A stretch of 64,000 nucleotides of DNA from Robiginitalea aurantiaca (lineage in GTDB: Bacteria > Bacteroidota > Bacteroidia > Flavobacteriales > Flavobacteriaceae): the NCBI RefSeq assembly GCF_030380815.1, contig NZ_JAUDUY010000003.1, forward strand, positions 496,001 through 560,000, written 5' to 3'. The translations under genes were made by a program, and so were the position numbers. The notes beneath the pieces are model-generated. The model was not told the DNA's origin. It was given only the letters and a program-made list of their open reading frames with translations, and searched no databases. This document shows, one piece after another, positions 17,082 to 25,992 of this stretch (positions are counted from its first letter, which is position 1; each line of letters begins with the position of its first letter).

Positions 17082-20000
17082 ATGCGGAACATCATCAGTT
17101 ACTTTATCAAATATGATGTGGCGGTAAACGTCATCATCCTGGCCTTTTTGGTCTTTGGGATTGTTGGGGCTTCCCGCATGACCTCTTCCTTTTTCCCTCT
17201 GATCGATTCCCAGATCATCAATATCAACATCAACTATCCCGGGGCCGCACCCCAGGAAATTGAAGAAGGTATTGTCCTGAAGATAGAGGACAATCTGAAG
17301 GGCCTTGTGGGAATTGAGCGGGTAACCTCCACCTCCCGCGAAAATGGGGGTAGTATTACCGTGGAAATCGATCAGGATGAAGATATAGATGTGATCCTTA
17401 CGGAGGTTAAAAATGCCGTGGACAGGGTCCCGAATTTTCCGGGTGGGATGGAACCCCTGGTGGTCGCCAAACAGGAAGCCATCCGACCGACGATCAGTTT
17501 TGCCCTCAGTGGCGAAGGCGTAAGCCTGTCAACCCTAAAACAGATTGCACGCCAGATCGAGTACGACCTGCGTGCCATGGATGGGATATCCCAGATCGAG
17601 ATAACGGGATATCCGGAAGAAGAAATTGAAATTGCCGTCAGGGAAAGGGATATCCTGGCTTACGACCTTACCTTTCAGGAGGTAGCGCAGGCAGTCGGAC
17701 AGGCCAATATTCTGGCAACCGGTGGGAATATTAAAACGGAGGAAGAGGATTACCTGATCCGGGCAAAAAATCGCTCCTATTACGGTGACGAACTCAGCAA
17801 CCTTGTGGTGCGTTCAGATTTTTCAGGAAATACGATCCGCCTGAAGGATGTCGCAGAGATCCGGGATCGGTTTTCCGAAACACCTAATGCCAGTTATTTC
17901 AACGGTAATCTGGCGGTGAATATCGAAGTCAGCAATACCAATTCTGAGGACCTCATACCTACGGCGGATAAAATCAATGCGTATATCGCAGATTTTAACG
18001 CGACCCGAAACAATGTCCGCCTCGATGTGGACTCAGACCGCTCCATTACCCTGAAACAGCGGACGCAACTTTTGATGGAAAACGGGGCCATGGGTATCCT
18101 CCTCGTGTTGTTGTTTTTATCTTTCTTTCTCAATACACGATTGGCCTTTTGGGTAGCCTTTGGTCTTCCTATAGCTTTTTTAGGGATGTTTATTTTTGCC
18201 GGATCCCTGGGTGTGACCATCAACGTGCTCTCCCTCTTTGGGATGATTATTGTAATCGGGATTCTGGTGGACGACGGGATTGTTATCTCTGAAAATATCT
18301 ACCAGCATTACGAAATGGGGAAATCCCCGATTCAAGCCGCTATAGATGGTACCATGGAGGTAATTCCACCTATTATTTCGGCCATCATCACTACCGTCTT
18401 GGCTTTTTCCACCTTTCTTTTCCTGGATAGCCGAATAGGGGAATTCTTTGGGGAGGTCTCAGTAGTGGTTATCCTCACCCTTGCGGTTTCACTGGTAGAA
18501 GCCCTGATCATTCTTCCTGCGCACATCGCCCATTCCAAAGCCCTGGTTCGGGAAACGGAAGAGGATAAAAAGAAAGAGAAGAGCTTTTTTGATAAACTAT
18601 TCTATCGCCTGAGAGGCTTTAATGTCCTGGGAGATCGCATCATGTCCTATTTAAGGGACAGGATGTACAGCCCAACGCTGCGGTTTACCCTTAAACACCG
18701 CTTCCTGACCTTTTCGATTTTCCTGGGCCTTCTGGTGATCACTTTTGCATCGATTACCGCAGGTGTCATTCGGGTAACGATATTTCCGAGCATCGCCAGT
18801 GACCGGGTCTCCATTAACCTGTTGATGCCCGAAGGGACGAATCCACAAATCACCGCGGATATTATCAACAGGGTAGAGGATGCTGCCTGGAAGGTGAACG
18901 AGGATTTTACCAGCCGTCAGTCTACTGGAAAATCAGTTGTAGAAAATATTATCAAACGTGTAGGCCCCGGGAATAATAAGGCTTCGCTTCGGGTGAATCT
19001 CCTGCCGGGAGAGGAACGCGATTTTTCCAGCCCCGAAATCACCAATGCGATAAGGGAAGCAGTAGGGGAGGTGTACGGAGTGGAGCGCCTTACCTTTGGA
19101 TCTGGAGGGAATTTCGGGGGAAGTCCGATTTCTATAGCCCTTTTGGGCAACGACAACCTCCAGCTCGAAGCGGCCAAGGAGGAACTCCGGTCTTACCTGG
19201 AGAACAATCCCAAGCTAACAGATATCACAGATACCGACCCCGAAGGGATCAAGGAAATTGACATTGAGCTCAAAGAAAATGCCTATGCCCTCGGCCTGAA
19301 CTTACAGCAAGTGATGGCCCAGGTGCGGTCCGGGTTTTTTGGTGCACAGGCACAGCGATTCCAGCGGGGACAGGATGAAATCAGGGTTTGGGTGCGGTAC
19401 GATCGCCTGGATCGTTCTTCTATAGCCGATCTGGATGATATGCGTATCCTGACGCCTACAGGCCAGCGTGTCCCTTTTTCGGAAATCGCCTCATATTCTA
19501 TTGCCCGGGGGGATGAATCCATCAGCCACCTGGACGGGCAGCGCGAAATTCGCGTGGAAGCGGATATGGAAAACCCGAACGAAAGCGCCACCGAAATCCT
19601 GCTCGACGTTCAGAACACTTTTATGCCTGAGCTCCTCTCCAGATATCCGGGACTCTCCGTGGCTTACGAAGGCCAGAACCGGGAAGCGCAGAAACTCTCG
19701 AGCTCGGCAAACAAGGTTTTCCCCGTTATCCTGTTTTTGATTTTTGCGGTAATCGCCTTCACGTTCAGAACCTACAGTCAGCCGGTAATCCTGATCCTTA
19801 TGATCCCTTTCAGTATCATAGGGGTAGCATGGGGTCACGTGATTCACGGCTTCCCCATCAATGTGCTCTCTGCCCTCGGTATCATTGCTCTCATTGGGAT
19901 TATGGTAAACGACGGCCTGGTACTCATCGGTAAATTCAATTCCTTCCTGCGACAGGGAATGAAGTTTGACGAAGCACTTTTTGAGGCGGGTCGTTCCCGA

Positions 20001-20378
20001 TTCAGGGCGATTTTCCTGACTTCATTGACCACAATTGCAGGACTAGCCCCCCTCTTACTCGAAAAAAGCCGTCAGGCGCAATTCCTGAAGCCAATGGCTA
20101 TTTCCATATCCTATGGTATTGGGATAGCTACCGTTCTGACACTTATCATGCTGCCTTTGCTGCTCTCCGTAGTGAACAACGCAAAAGCACGTCTTAGGTG
20201 GCTCTGGACCGGAGAGGTTATCGACCGGGAAGAAGTGGAGCGGGTCATCAAGGAAATGAAAACTCAGGAGAACCTCGAAGGCGAATTGGCCGAGGTTAAA
20301 AATTCGGACAGATCTTCGACGCCTCCTGCACGAAGAAAACAAAAAAAATCAACCCTTCAAGAAGAACAAGCTCCATGA
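17082..20378 (+). CDS. RND efflux transporter permease (AcrB/HAE1-like)
   Basis: Proton-driven inner-membrane pump of 1098 residues. Twelve transmembrane helices in the usual 1+5+1+5 pattern, with two large periplasmic loops (about 35-330 and 570-860). The proton-relay aspartate pair lies in helix 4 (GILVDDGIVISENIYQH), which points to the HAE (drug or small-molecule) group; heavy-metal pumps differ here. The matching position in the second half has GIMVNDGLVLIG. The cytoplasmic tail from about 1040 is charged and extended (RRKQKKSTLQEEQAP). Overlaps the TolC gene by 4 nt, so the two are translationally coupled. Confidence 0.95.
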   Translation: MRNIISYFIKYDVAVNVIILAFLVFGIVGASRMTSSFFPLIDSQIINININYPGAAPQEIEEGIVLKIEDNLKGLVGIERVTSTSRENGGSITVEIDQDEDIDVILTEVKNAVDRVPNFPGGMEPLVVAKQEAIRPTISFALSGEGVSLSTLKQIARQIEYDLRAMDGISQIEITGYPEEEIEIAVRERDILAYDLTFQEVAQAVGQANILATGGNIKTEEEDYLIRAKNRSYYGDELSNLVVRSDFSGNTIRLKDVAEIRDRFSETPNASYFNGNLAVNIEVSNTNSEDLIPTADKINAYIADFNATRNNVRLDVDSDRSITLKQRTQLLMENGAMGILLVLLFLSFFLNTRLAFWVAFGLPIAFLGMFIFAGSLGVTINVLSLFGMIIVIGILVDDGIVISENIYQHYEMGKSPIQAAIDGTMEVIPPIISAIITTVLAFSTFLFLDSRIGEFFGEVSVVVILTLAVSLVEALIILPAHIAHSKALVRETEEDKKKEKSFFDKLFYRLRGFNVLGDRIMSYLRDRMYSPTLRFTLKHRFLTFSIFLGLLVITFASITAGVIRVTIFPSIASDRVSINLLMPEGTNPQITADIINRVEDAAWKVNEDFTSRQSTGKSVVENIIKRVGPGNNKASLRVNLLPGEERDFSSPEITNAIREAVGEVYGVERLTFGSGGNFGGSPISIALLGNDNLQLEAAKEELRSYLENNPKLTDITDTDPEGIKEIDIELKENAYALGLNLQQVMAQVRSGFFGAQAQRFQRGQDEIRVWVRYDRLDRSSIADLDDMRILTPTGQRVPFSEIASYSIARGDESISHLDGQREIRVEADMENPNESATEILLDVQNTFMPELLSRYPGLSVAYEGQNREAQKLSSSANKVFPVILFLIFAVIAFTFRTYSQPVILILMIPFSIIGVAWGHVIHGFPINVLSALGIIALIGIMVNDGLVLIGKFNSFLRQGMKFDEALFEAGRSRFRAIFLTSLTTIAGLAPLLLEKSRQAQFLKPMAISISYGIGIATVLTLIMLPLLLSVVNNAKARLRWLWTGEVIDREEVERVIKEMKTQENLEGELAEVKNSDRSSTPPARRKQKKSTLQEEQAP

Positions 20379-21718
20379 AGCATTGCTATGCAATTCTTTT
20401 GTGCTGGGCATTTTCCCAGATAGCCACATATGGACAGGTGTCCGACCCGCAAGAAGCAGAACCCGTGCTTTCCAAACAGGAAGCAATTTCCATTACCCTG
20501 GAAAATAACCTGGGTATACAGGTTTCGGAAAACCTGAGGGAAATCGATAGGAATAATGCCAACATCCTCAATTCGGGCTACCTACCTACTTTAACCGGGC
20601 TGGCCGGAGGAAATATCGACCGCCAAAATACAGAAGGACAGCTTGCAAATGGGGAAACCAGGACGGCAGAAGGTGCGGAAACCCGAAGATACAACGCATC
20701 CATCAATATGGATTACGTCCTCTTCGACGGGCTTGGCAGATATTACAACTACAAAGCGTTTCAGGAATTGTCCGCCCAGTCGGAACTGGAGGTGAGGCAG
20801 ACCATTGAAACAACCCTGCTACAGCTCTTCTCAGTGTATTACGAAGTTGCCCGTCTGGAGGAGAATAATGCAAGCTTACGCGAGACCCTTGACATATCTA
20901 GAAATCGGCTTGAACGGGCGCGCTACCAGTTTGAATACGGGCAGAACACAGGGCTGGATGTGCTCAATGCGGAGGTTAACGTCAATACGGACAGTGTAAA
21001 CCTTCTCAACGCACAACAACTGCTGCGCAATACCAAGCGCGATTTAAACCTCATCCTGAACAGGGATCTTACTGAGACCTTCCAGGCCGATACGACCGTA
21101 ACTTTTATCACTTCCCTGAGAATGGAAGAGATCCGGGAACGGGCCAAAGAGAAAAATGTCCGAATGCTTTTGGCCGAAAAGGACATTCTGATTTCCGAAT
21201 ATGATATGAAAGCTGCCCGAAGCGGGTATCTTCCTACGGTGGGACTTACGGGTTCATATGGGTGGAATGAGCTCACCAACAACAACCCCCTCGCATTCCT
21301 GCTTCAAAATACATCCACGACACTGCGCGGAGGCATTAACCTGAGTTGGAACCTATTCGATGGAGGGCGTACCATTACCAACAGTAAGAATGCGCGCATT
21401 AACTTTGAGAACCAGGATCTGTTCAGGAAACAGACGGCGCTTGAAGTGGACCGGGATATCCAGAATTCCTGGGGAAATTATCAGAATGCGTTGTTTGTGC
21501 TTGGGGTACAGCAAAAAAACCTTCAAACCAATCAGAATAACTTCAACAGGTCTAAAGAGCGTTATGAACTGGGACAGATTTCCTCTATTGAGTTCCGACA
21601 GGCTCAGTTGAATCTGCTTTTGGCTGAATTGGACCGCAGCCAGGCCAAATACAATGCGAAACTCGCAGAGCTTCAACTCCTGCAGGTCAGCGGAGAGCTC
21701 CTCAATATTGAATTTTAA
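20375..21718 (+). CDS. TolC-family outer membrane efflux protein
   Basis: 447 residues with a signal peptide (ends ATYGQ). Two repeated OEP domains of long helices and short beta strands: QEAISITLENNLGIQVSENL in the first half and RSKERYELGQISSIEFRQAQ in the second, the typical TolC repeat pattern. Forms the outer-membrane channel of this efflux system. Its ATG overlaps the pump's stop codon; a small CPXCG protein gene begins 6 nt after its stop and probably belongs to the same transcript. Confidence 0.93.
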   Translation: MKHCYAILLCWAFSQIATYGQVSDPQEAEPVLSKQEAISITLENNLGIQVSENLREIDRNNANILNSGYLPTLTGLAGGNIDRQNTEGQLANGETRTAEGAETRRYNASINMDYVLFDGLGRYYNYKAFQELSAQSELEVRQTIETTLLQLFSVYYEVARLEENNASLRETLDISRNRLERARYQFEYGQNTGLDVLNAEVNVNTDSVNLLNAQQLLRNTKRDLNLILNRDLTETFQADTTVTFITSLRMEEIRERAKEKNVRMLLAEKDILISEYDMKAARSGYLPTVGLTGSYGWNELTNNNPLAFLLQNTSTTLRGGINLSWNLFDGGRTITNSKNARINFENQDLFRKQTALEVDRDIQNSWGNYQNALFVLGVQQKNLQTNQNNFNRSKERYELGQISSIEFRQAQLNLLLAELDRSQAKYNAKLAELQLLQVSGELLNIEF

Positions 21719-21724
21719 GCGCTG

Positions 21725-21907
21725 ATGGTAGAGTATTTTTGTCAGTGCCCCTATTGCTGGGAATCCATTTCCGTACTGATAGACACCTCTATTTCCGATC
21801 AAAACTATGTGGAGGACTGTGAGGTATGCTGCAATCCGATCGATTTTAATGTCAGCTGCAGCGGGCTGGAAATCCGCTCTGTTGAGGTGTGCCAACTTGG
21901 CCAATAA
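21725..21907 (+). CDS. CPXCG-motif cysteine-rich small protein
   Basis: 60 residues with two zinc-ribbon knuckles, CQCPYCWE (residues 7-14) and CEVCCNPI (37-44), and a late SCSG. This matches the CPXCG family of small cysteine-rich proteins of unknown function found in many proteobacteria and Bacteroidota. The 6-nt gap after the TolC gene implies cotranscription with the efflux operon. Zinc binding is inferred from the cysteine spacing. Confidence 0.85.
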   Translation: MVEYFCQCPYCWESISVLIDTSISDQNYVEDCEVCCNPIDFNVSCSGLEIRSVEVCQLGQ

Positions 21908-22137
21908 CCCCATTTGCTTGCTTCTCTGAAAGCTTAATCATATTGATCCGGGGATTTTGTTCCCTTCCGCTTCCCTGCAAATTATCCATAGCCTCCCCGA
22001 GATGAAGTGGGGGTGCAGTTTACCAATCTATTTTCGTACCTGTTAACAATTCCACCAGGCCTGGTTTAAAATGGGTTTAGCAGGTTGGGAGAAAACACCT
22101 GCTTACTCCCTGTTTATTGAACTTTTAAACGAGAAAA

Positions 22138-22599
22138 ATGAAAAACCACTTATGTAAAATGGGAGCTTTGCTGCTCTTTTTAGTTGCGGTATCCTGTGAG
22201 AAGCAGGGGCAGGCAGAAATCATTCAGCCCGACTATTTTGTAACCGGGGATCTTTCTTTCCTGCTTGAGGAACTTCCCGATAGAGGCGCCAAGGGATGGC
22301 CGGCGAACGGATGTAAGGATATTGACGTAAAAGTAAAACTCGGGTTTATTGAAGCGGAAACAACAGTAACGCATTGCTGTGTGAATTACGTATGTAATAT
22401 CATGGCATTCAATCGGGTAATTGATTTTTTCCTTGGGAATCGGTCCGGGAAAAGCCATTCTGAAATAGAGATTATATCTTCAGAAATAATTAAATTCAAT
22501 ATGTACGATATCGGTATTCAGCCGGGAACGTATCAACTCGACCCGAAAACAAAGGGTTTAAGAGATCTGAAATATGAAATTTGGGTGCATAAACCTTAA
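22138..22599 (+). CDS. hypothetical lipoprotein
   Basis: 153 residues, not recognised. A lipoprotein signal is visible: MKNHLCKMGALLLFLVAVSC with lipobox Cys20, followed by EKQGQ. The mature part has four or five further cysteines (NGCKDID, THCCVNYVC), which could form disulphides in the periplasm or at the surface, and a beta-rich C-terminus. The RDD protein gene follows after 11 nt, so the two form a probable operon. The 230 nt upstream contain no gene and no clear promoter. Confidence 0.7.
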   Translation: MKNHLCKMGALLLFLVAVSCEKQGQAEIIQPDYFVTGDLSFLLEELPDRGAKGWPANGCKDIDVKVKLGFIEAETTVTHCCVNYVCNIMAFNRVIDFFLGNRSGKSHSEIEIISSEIIKFNMYDIGIQPGTYQLDPKTKGLRDLKYEIWVHKP

Positions 22600-22610
22600 T
22601 TCCAAGTGTT

Positions 22611-23045
22611 ATGAATGATCAGAACCTGAGAAGATTTGTTGCTTTATTAATCGATTTTTTGCTAGTCAGTATCGCGTATTCTGTGCTCATCAATTTGGTT
22701 CCTGAAACCCTTATGAGCCTGGAGGCCACTGGAATCAAGGTGCGTTTTGTGCTTGCTCCGGATGCGTTTTTACTACTGGGTTTCCTTTATTTCATCGCCT
22801 GTGACCTGTTAAACGAGGGGGAATCCTTAGGTAAGGATATAATGGGACTACAAATCAGGGGTTCCAAGGGTGATTTACTGAGTCTGCGAAACAGGATTTA
22901 CCGAACATTGCTTAAAATAGTCAGCCTGATCTTTTGGCCTGTGGCCTTAGTGGTATTCTTTTGGAAGGAGCGTAATCTGACCTTACAGGATTATGGGGTC
23001 AAAAGTACTGTTGCCTTAAGAAGAAAGACGCTATCGGCGCCCTGA
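22611..23045 (+). CDS. RDD family membrane protein
   Basis: 144 residues. The RDD domain begins at LRRFVALLIDFLLVS (Arg-Asp in the first helix) and continues with a central DLLNEGESLGKDIMGLQIR (the G-x-S-x-G-K motif) and a last helix. Three or so transmembrane helices. Some RDD proteins are Na+/H+ antiporters, but most have no known function. Cotranscribed with the preceding unknown lipoprotein; an intrinsic terminator follows at 23067. Confidence 0.85.
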   Translation: MNDQNLRRFVALLIDFLLVSIAYSVLINLVPETLMSLEATGIKVRFVLAPDAFLLLGFLYFIACDLLNEGESLGKDIMGLQIRGSKGDLLSLRNRIYRTLLKIVSLIFWPVALVVFFWKERNLTLQDYGVKSTVALRRKTLSAP

Positions 23046-23066
23046 GCCGTATTCGAAATACGTGCT

Positions 23067-23098
23067 AAAATTGGACTCTCCGGGGTCCAATTTTTTTT
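23067..23098 (+). terminator. intrinsic terminator after the RDD gene
   Basis: Stem AAATTGGAC (23068-23076) / GTCCAATTT (23085-23093) with an 8-nt GC-rich loop and an eight-T tract. The facing gene at 23118 is on the other strand, so it separates convergent transcripts. Confidence 0.9.
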
Positions 23099-23117
23099 AT
23101 CCCGGTACCGCTATTGC

Positions 23118-24110
23118 TTAGGGTGTTTCGGAAATTGTGGAAAGGGGTACCTTTCCGGTATTATCCAGGATGCCATCCAGTTTTAAGTGTGTGATTACCG
23201 GTGCTTCAGCCATTCGGACCAGGCTAATGTGGTCGAAGGCATTGGGGTCCTCGGGATTTTGTGCACCTCCTGTTGTCCCGAGAATGTAATAATCCATTCC
23301 CTGGCGTTTGTCGTGCGAAAAGGAATGGAAATGTCCGTTAATTACCGTGTAGTTCCTGCCCTTTAAGGAAGCTTCCAGAGGTGCCAGGCCATTTTTTCCT
23401 TCCCGCATCCAAAGGGGTTTGTGCATTAACACAAAAGTCCAGCGGACATCCTCGTTCTCTTTGAGTACATTCTGAAAATAACTTAGTTGTTCCGCTCCCA
23501 TACACCCCAGCCTGCGTTCCGGCATACCGTAATACGTGGTTTGTTCGTACTTTCCCTCTAATTCCCCGGCAATGACTCTAATGGCCGTATCCCTTGCCTG
23601 ATAAATTTCCACCATTCTTTTTTCGGAGTAATCTTCAGAATCCATCATCAGAAAAAGAACATCTCCATAGCGGAAGTGATAATAACGGGGGCCATACCGC
23701 TTATTCCAAAATGTGCGCATTTTGGGATTTGTAAGGTCGTGGTTCCCACCCAAATAGAAAAAAGGCATCTTCAGGTTTTCCGTTCGGGAATCAAAGGAAT
23801 CCCATTCCTTTTTTAATTGGAGGGTATCCTCTGTGCCGCCATCGATTAAATCTCCCACACTCAGCACAAAGGTGGGATCAAGCTGATTGAGTTGTTCCAC
23901 GGCCCTGCTATAGATCCCCGGGCGTTCGCCCCCGTTTAAATCTGAAATAATGGCAAATGTAAAATCAGTTTCCGTGCTTTCGAAGGATTCCGAGGTCCAG
24001 GGTTTGGGACCTGCTTCAATATGGTGTTGGAAAAGAGGTGCTTTTGTGTCTTTAGTTCCGCACCCCCAGAGGGATAGTCCAGCGAGAAGAATAAGAATCC
24101 AATGTTTCAT
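23118..24110 (-). CDS. metallophosphoesterase, lipoprotein
   Basis: 330 residues from the ATG at 24110, chosen because it opens a lipoprotein signal (MKHWILILLAGLSLWGC, lipobox Cys17); an upstream in-frame ATG would bury this signal 36 residues inside. The calcineurin-like phosphoesterase motifs are in order: ISDLNGG, GDLIDGG, GGNHDL, LMHKPLW and GHFHSFSHDKR. The Asp of the first motif is present but the usual DxH is changed to DLN, so one metal ligand may differ. Located in the periplasm or on the cell surface; substrate unknown. Convergent with the RDD gene. Confidence 0.88.
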   Translation of the reverse strand: MKHWILILLAGLSLWGCGTKDTKAPLFQHHIEAGPKPWTSESFESTETDFTFAIISDLNGGERPGIYSRAVEQLNQLDPTFVLSVGDLIDGGTEDTLQLKKEWDSFDSRTENLKMPFFYLGGNHDLTNPKMRTFWNKRYGPRYYHFRYGDVLFLMMDSEDYSEKRMVEIYQARDTAIRVIAGELEGKYEQTTYYGMPERRLGCMGAEQLSYFQNVLKENEDVRWTFVLMHKPLWMREGKNGLAPLEASLKGRNYTVINGHFHSFSHDKRQGMDYYILGTTGGAQNPEDPNAFDHISLVRMAEAPVITHLKLDGILDNTGKVPLSTISETP

Positions 24111-24269
24111 ATTTGAAGGTACTTGTTTTTTAAGCGCGTATGAAATCCGGGACATCCCGCCACCCTTTTGGGGCCGGCATTTGGGTGAATTTCTACTGAG
24201 TTTTTCTGCGAATTCCAATGGTCTTGATAAAAGGGGCGGTCTTAACTCCTTCGACCCGGATAATCAATA

Positions 24270-24800
24270 TTAGTAGTTTTTGTTTATACGTATGTCAATG
24301 CCTGCTTTTTTTAACGCAAGCAATTGTCTTTCCACTCCTTCCGGATCACGCGTTCCAATGATAAACCTCCCGCCATTTTTCAAAATAATGGATAGTCCCC
24401 GTTTTCCGCTTGTATTGTAAACCGTGCCGTATTTGGGGCTGAACCGAAGCCCATATCCGACAAATCCATAAGAGATCAGGGATACTTCCTCTATTTGATC
24501 CCAGGTAAAGACCTCTGAACTAATGGGTCGGAGCCGAAAGCGAATCCCTGAGGTGTCAATCTCGGTGTGAAGTTCCATATACCGGAAAAAAGCCAAAAAG
24601 CACAGTGTGCCTGCAAAAAACAGCAGCAGGCCCCAGTCGGACATCGGCTTGCTTCCAAAGGGTTGTCCCAGAATGAGTTGTTGAAAAAGACCATAAATGG
24701 GGATGCAAACTACCCCGATGAGGATAGCCCACAACCACCACTGGTCGAACTTCTGTATTTCCGTATAGGTCGATTTCAAACGCCTGTATTTTCGGCTCAA
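24270..24800 (-). CDS. membrane protein with PH-like domain, hypothetical
   Basis: 176 residues, not assigned to a named family with certainty. Two transmembrane helices (about 22-42 and 53-72) are followed by a beta-rich segment (SGIRFRLRPI, FTWDQIEEVSL, RGLSIILKNGGRFIIGT), the pattern of bacterial PH-like membrane proteins. Divergent from the FGE gene with 64 nt between the start codons; no consensus promoter was found in that gap. Confidence 0.65.
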   Translation of the reverse strand: MSRKYRRLKSTYTEIQKFDQWWLWAILIGVVCIPIYGLFQQLILGQPFGSKPMSDWGLLLFFAGTLCFLAFFRYMELHTEIDTSGIRFRLRPISSEVFTWDQIEEVSLISYGFVGYGLRFSPKYGTVYNTSGKRGLSIILKNGGRFIIGTRDPEGVERQLLALKKAGIDIRINKNY

Positions 24801-24864
24801 TATTGGTGGGTTGCCGATTAGTTTTTTAAATTGCTCTTTCTTTTAGAAAGTTACACAAAACTCC

Positions 24865-25932
24865 ATGGAAAGATACGCGTATTCACTCATTTTGCCGCTC
24901 ATTTTATGTGGGGTTTTAAGCTGTAAGGACACCAGGGAATCCAAGGAATCTCTGGAGCCCAGTGGGTCTATGGCAGCAAATCTTACCGAGGCCCCGGAAG
25001 GCATGGTCTATATTCCTGCCGGGAGTTTTATGATGGGCGGGAAAACAGAGCAGGCTGAACCCGATGAATTCCCCCGCCGCAAGATTGGAGTATCAGATTT
25101 CTTTATGGATGCCACAGAGGTGACCAATGACGAATTCAAGGCTTTTGTGGATGCGACCGGATACCTGACCACAGCAGAGCGTGAACTCGACTGGGAGGAG
25201 ATGAAAGAACAACTTCCCCCGGGAACCCCTAAACCCGTGGATTCAATACTACAGCCCGGATCTTTGGTTTTCCAACCAACAGACGGTCCGGTGGATTTAA
25301 GAGATTTATCCCAGTGGTGGGAATGGAAGATTGGGGCGAACTGGAGACATCCTGAAGGCCCTGGAAGTGACATCGCAGATCGGATGGACCATCCGGTTGT
25401 CCATATTTCATTCCGGGATGCTGAAGCCTATGCGAAGTGGGCGGGCAAACGCCTTCCAACGGAAGCTGAATGGGAATGGGCCGCAATGGGAGGCCTGGAA
25501 GATGCGGTTTATCCATGGGGCAATACGCCGGCCGAACGCGCTTCGGAACTGGCGAATTTCTGGCAGGGTATTTTTCCCTACCGCAATGAACCCATGGACG
25601 GATATGTAAGAACTGCCCCGGTTAAAACCTATCCCCAGAATGGCTATGGCCTCTACGATATGGCTGGGAATGTATGGGAGTGGTGCCAGGACAAGTACCG
25701 TGCGGATGCCTATGCCCAGGAGTTGTCGGGAACTGAAGCCTTCGACCCCAAGGGCCCATTGGAATCTTATGACCCGGGGGACCCCCTGGCGGAAAAGTAT
25801 GTTGTCCGCGGAGGATCCTACCTTTGCTCCGATAGTTATTGCAGCGGATACCGGGTAGCCCGAAGAATGCGAACCACGGCAGATACCGGGATGGGTCATC
25901 TGGGTTTTCGCTGCGTTAAAGATGCGAATTAA
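24865..25932 (+). CDS. formylglycine-generating enzyme (SUMF1-type), lipoprotein
   Basis: Copper-dependent oxidase that converts the active-site cysteine of sulfatases into formylglycine. 355 residues with a lipoprotein signal (lipobox Cys20 in LCGVLSC). Motifs in order: YIPAGSFMMGG, DATEVTNDEF, RLPTEAEWEWAA, YDMAGNVWEW, VVRGGSYLC and LGFRC. The catalytic cysteine pair is intact: Cys321 and Cys326 in SYLCSDSYC, the same five-residue spacing as in human FGE. This separates it from the structural GldK paralogue, which lacks both. A Cys-type sulfatase lies 6 kb away (31780-34158) and is the natural client. Confidence 0.9.
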   Translation: MERYAYSLILPLILCGVLSCKDTRESKESLEPSGSMAANLTEAPEGMVYIPAGSFMMGGKTEQAEPDEFPRRKIGVSDFFMDATEVTNDEFKAFVDATGYLTTAERELDWEEMKEQLPPGTPKPVDSILQPGSLVFQPTDGPVDLRDLSQWWEWKIGANWRHPEGPGSDIADRMDHPVVHISFRDAEAYAKWAGKRLPTEAEWEWAAMGGLEDAVYPWGNTPAERASELANFWQGIFPYRNEPMDGYVRTAPVKTYPQNGYGLYDMAGNVWEWCQDKYRADAYAQELSGTEAFDPKGPLESYDPGDPLAEKYVVRGGSYLCSDSYCSGYRVARRMRTTADTGMGHLGFRCVKDAN

Positions 25933-25992
25933 GACAGGTAGATCACCCGCACCTTAATTCTTTGCCTCCCGTTTCAGGGAAAAGGCTGAAGT

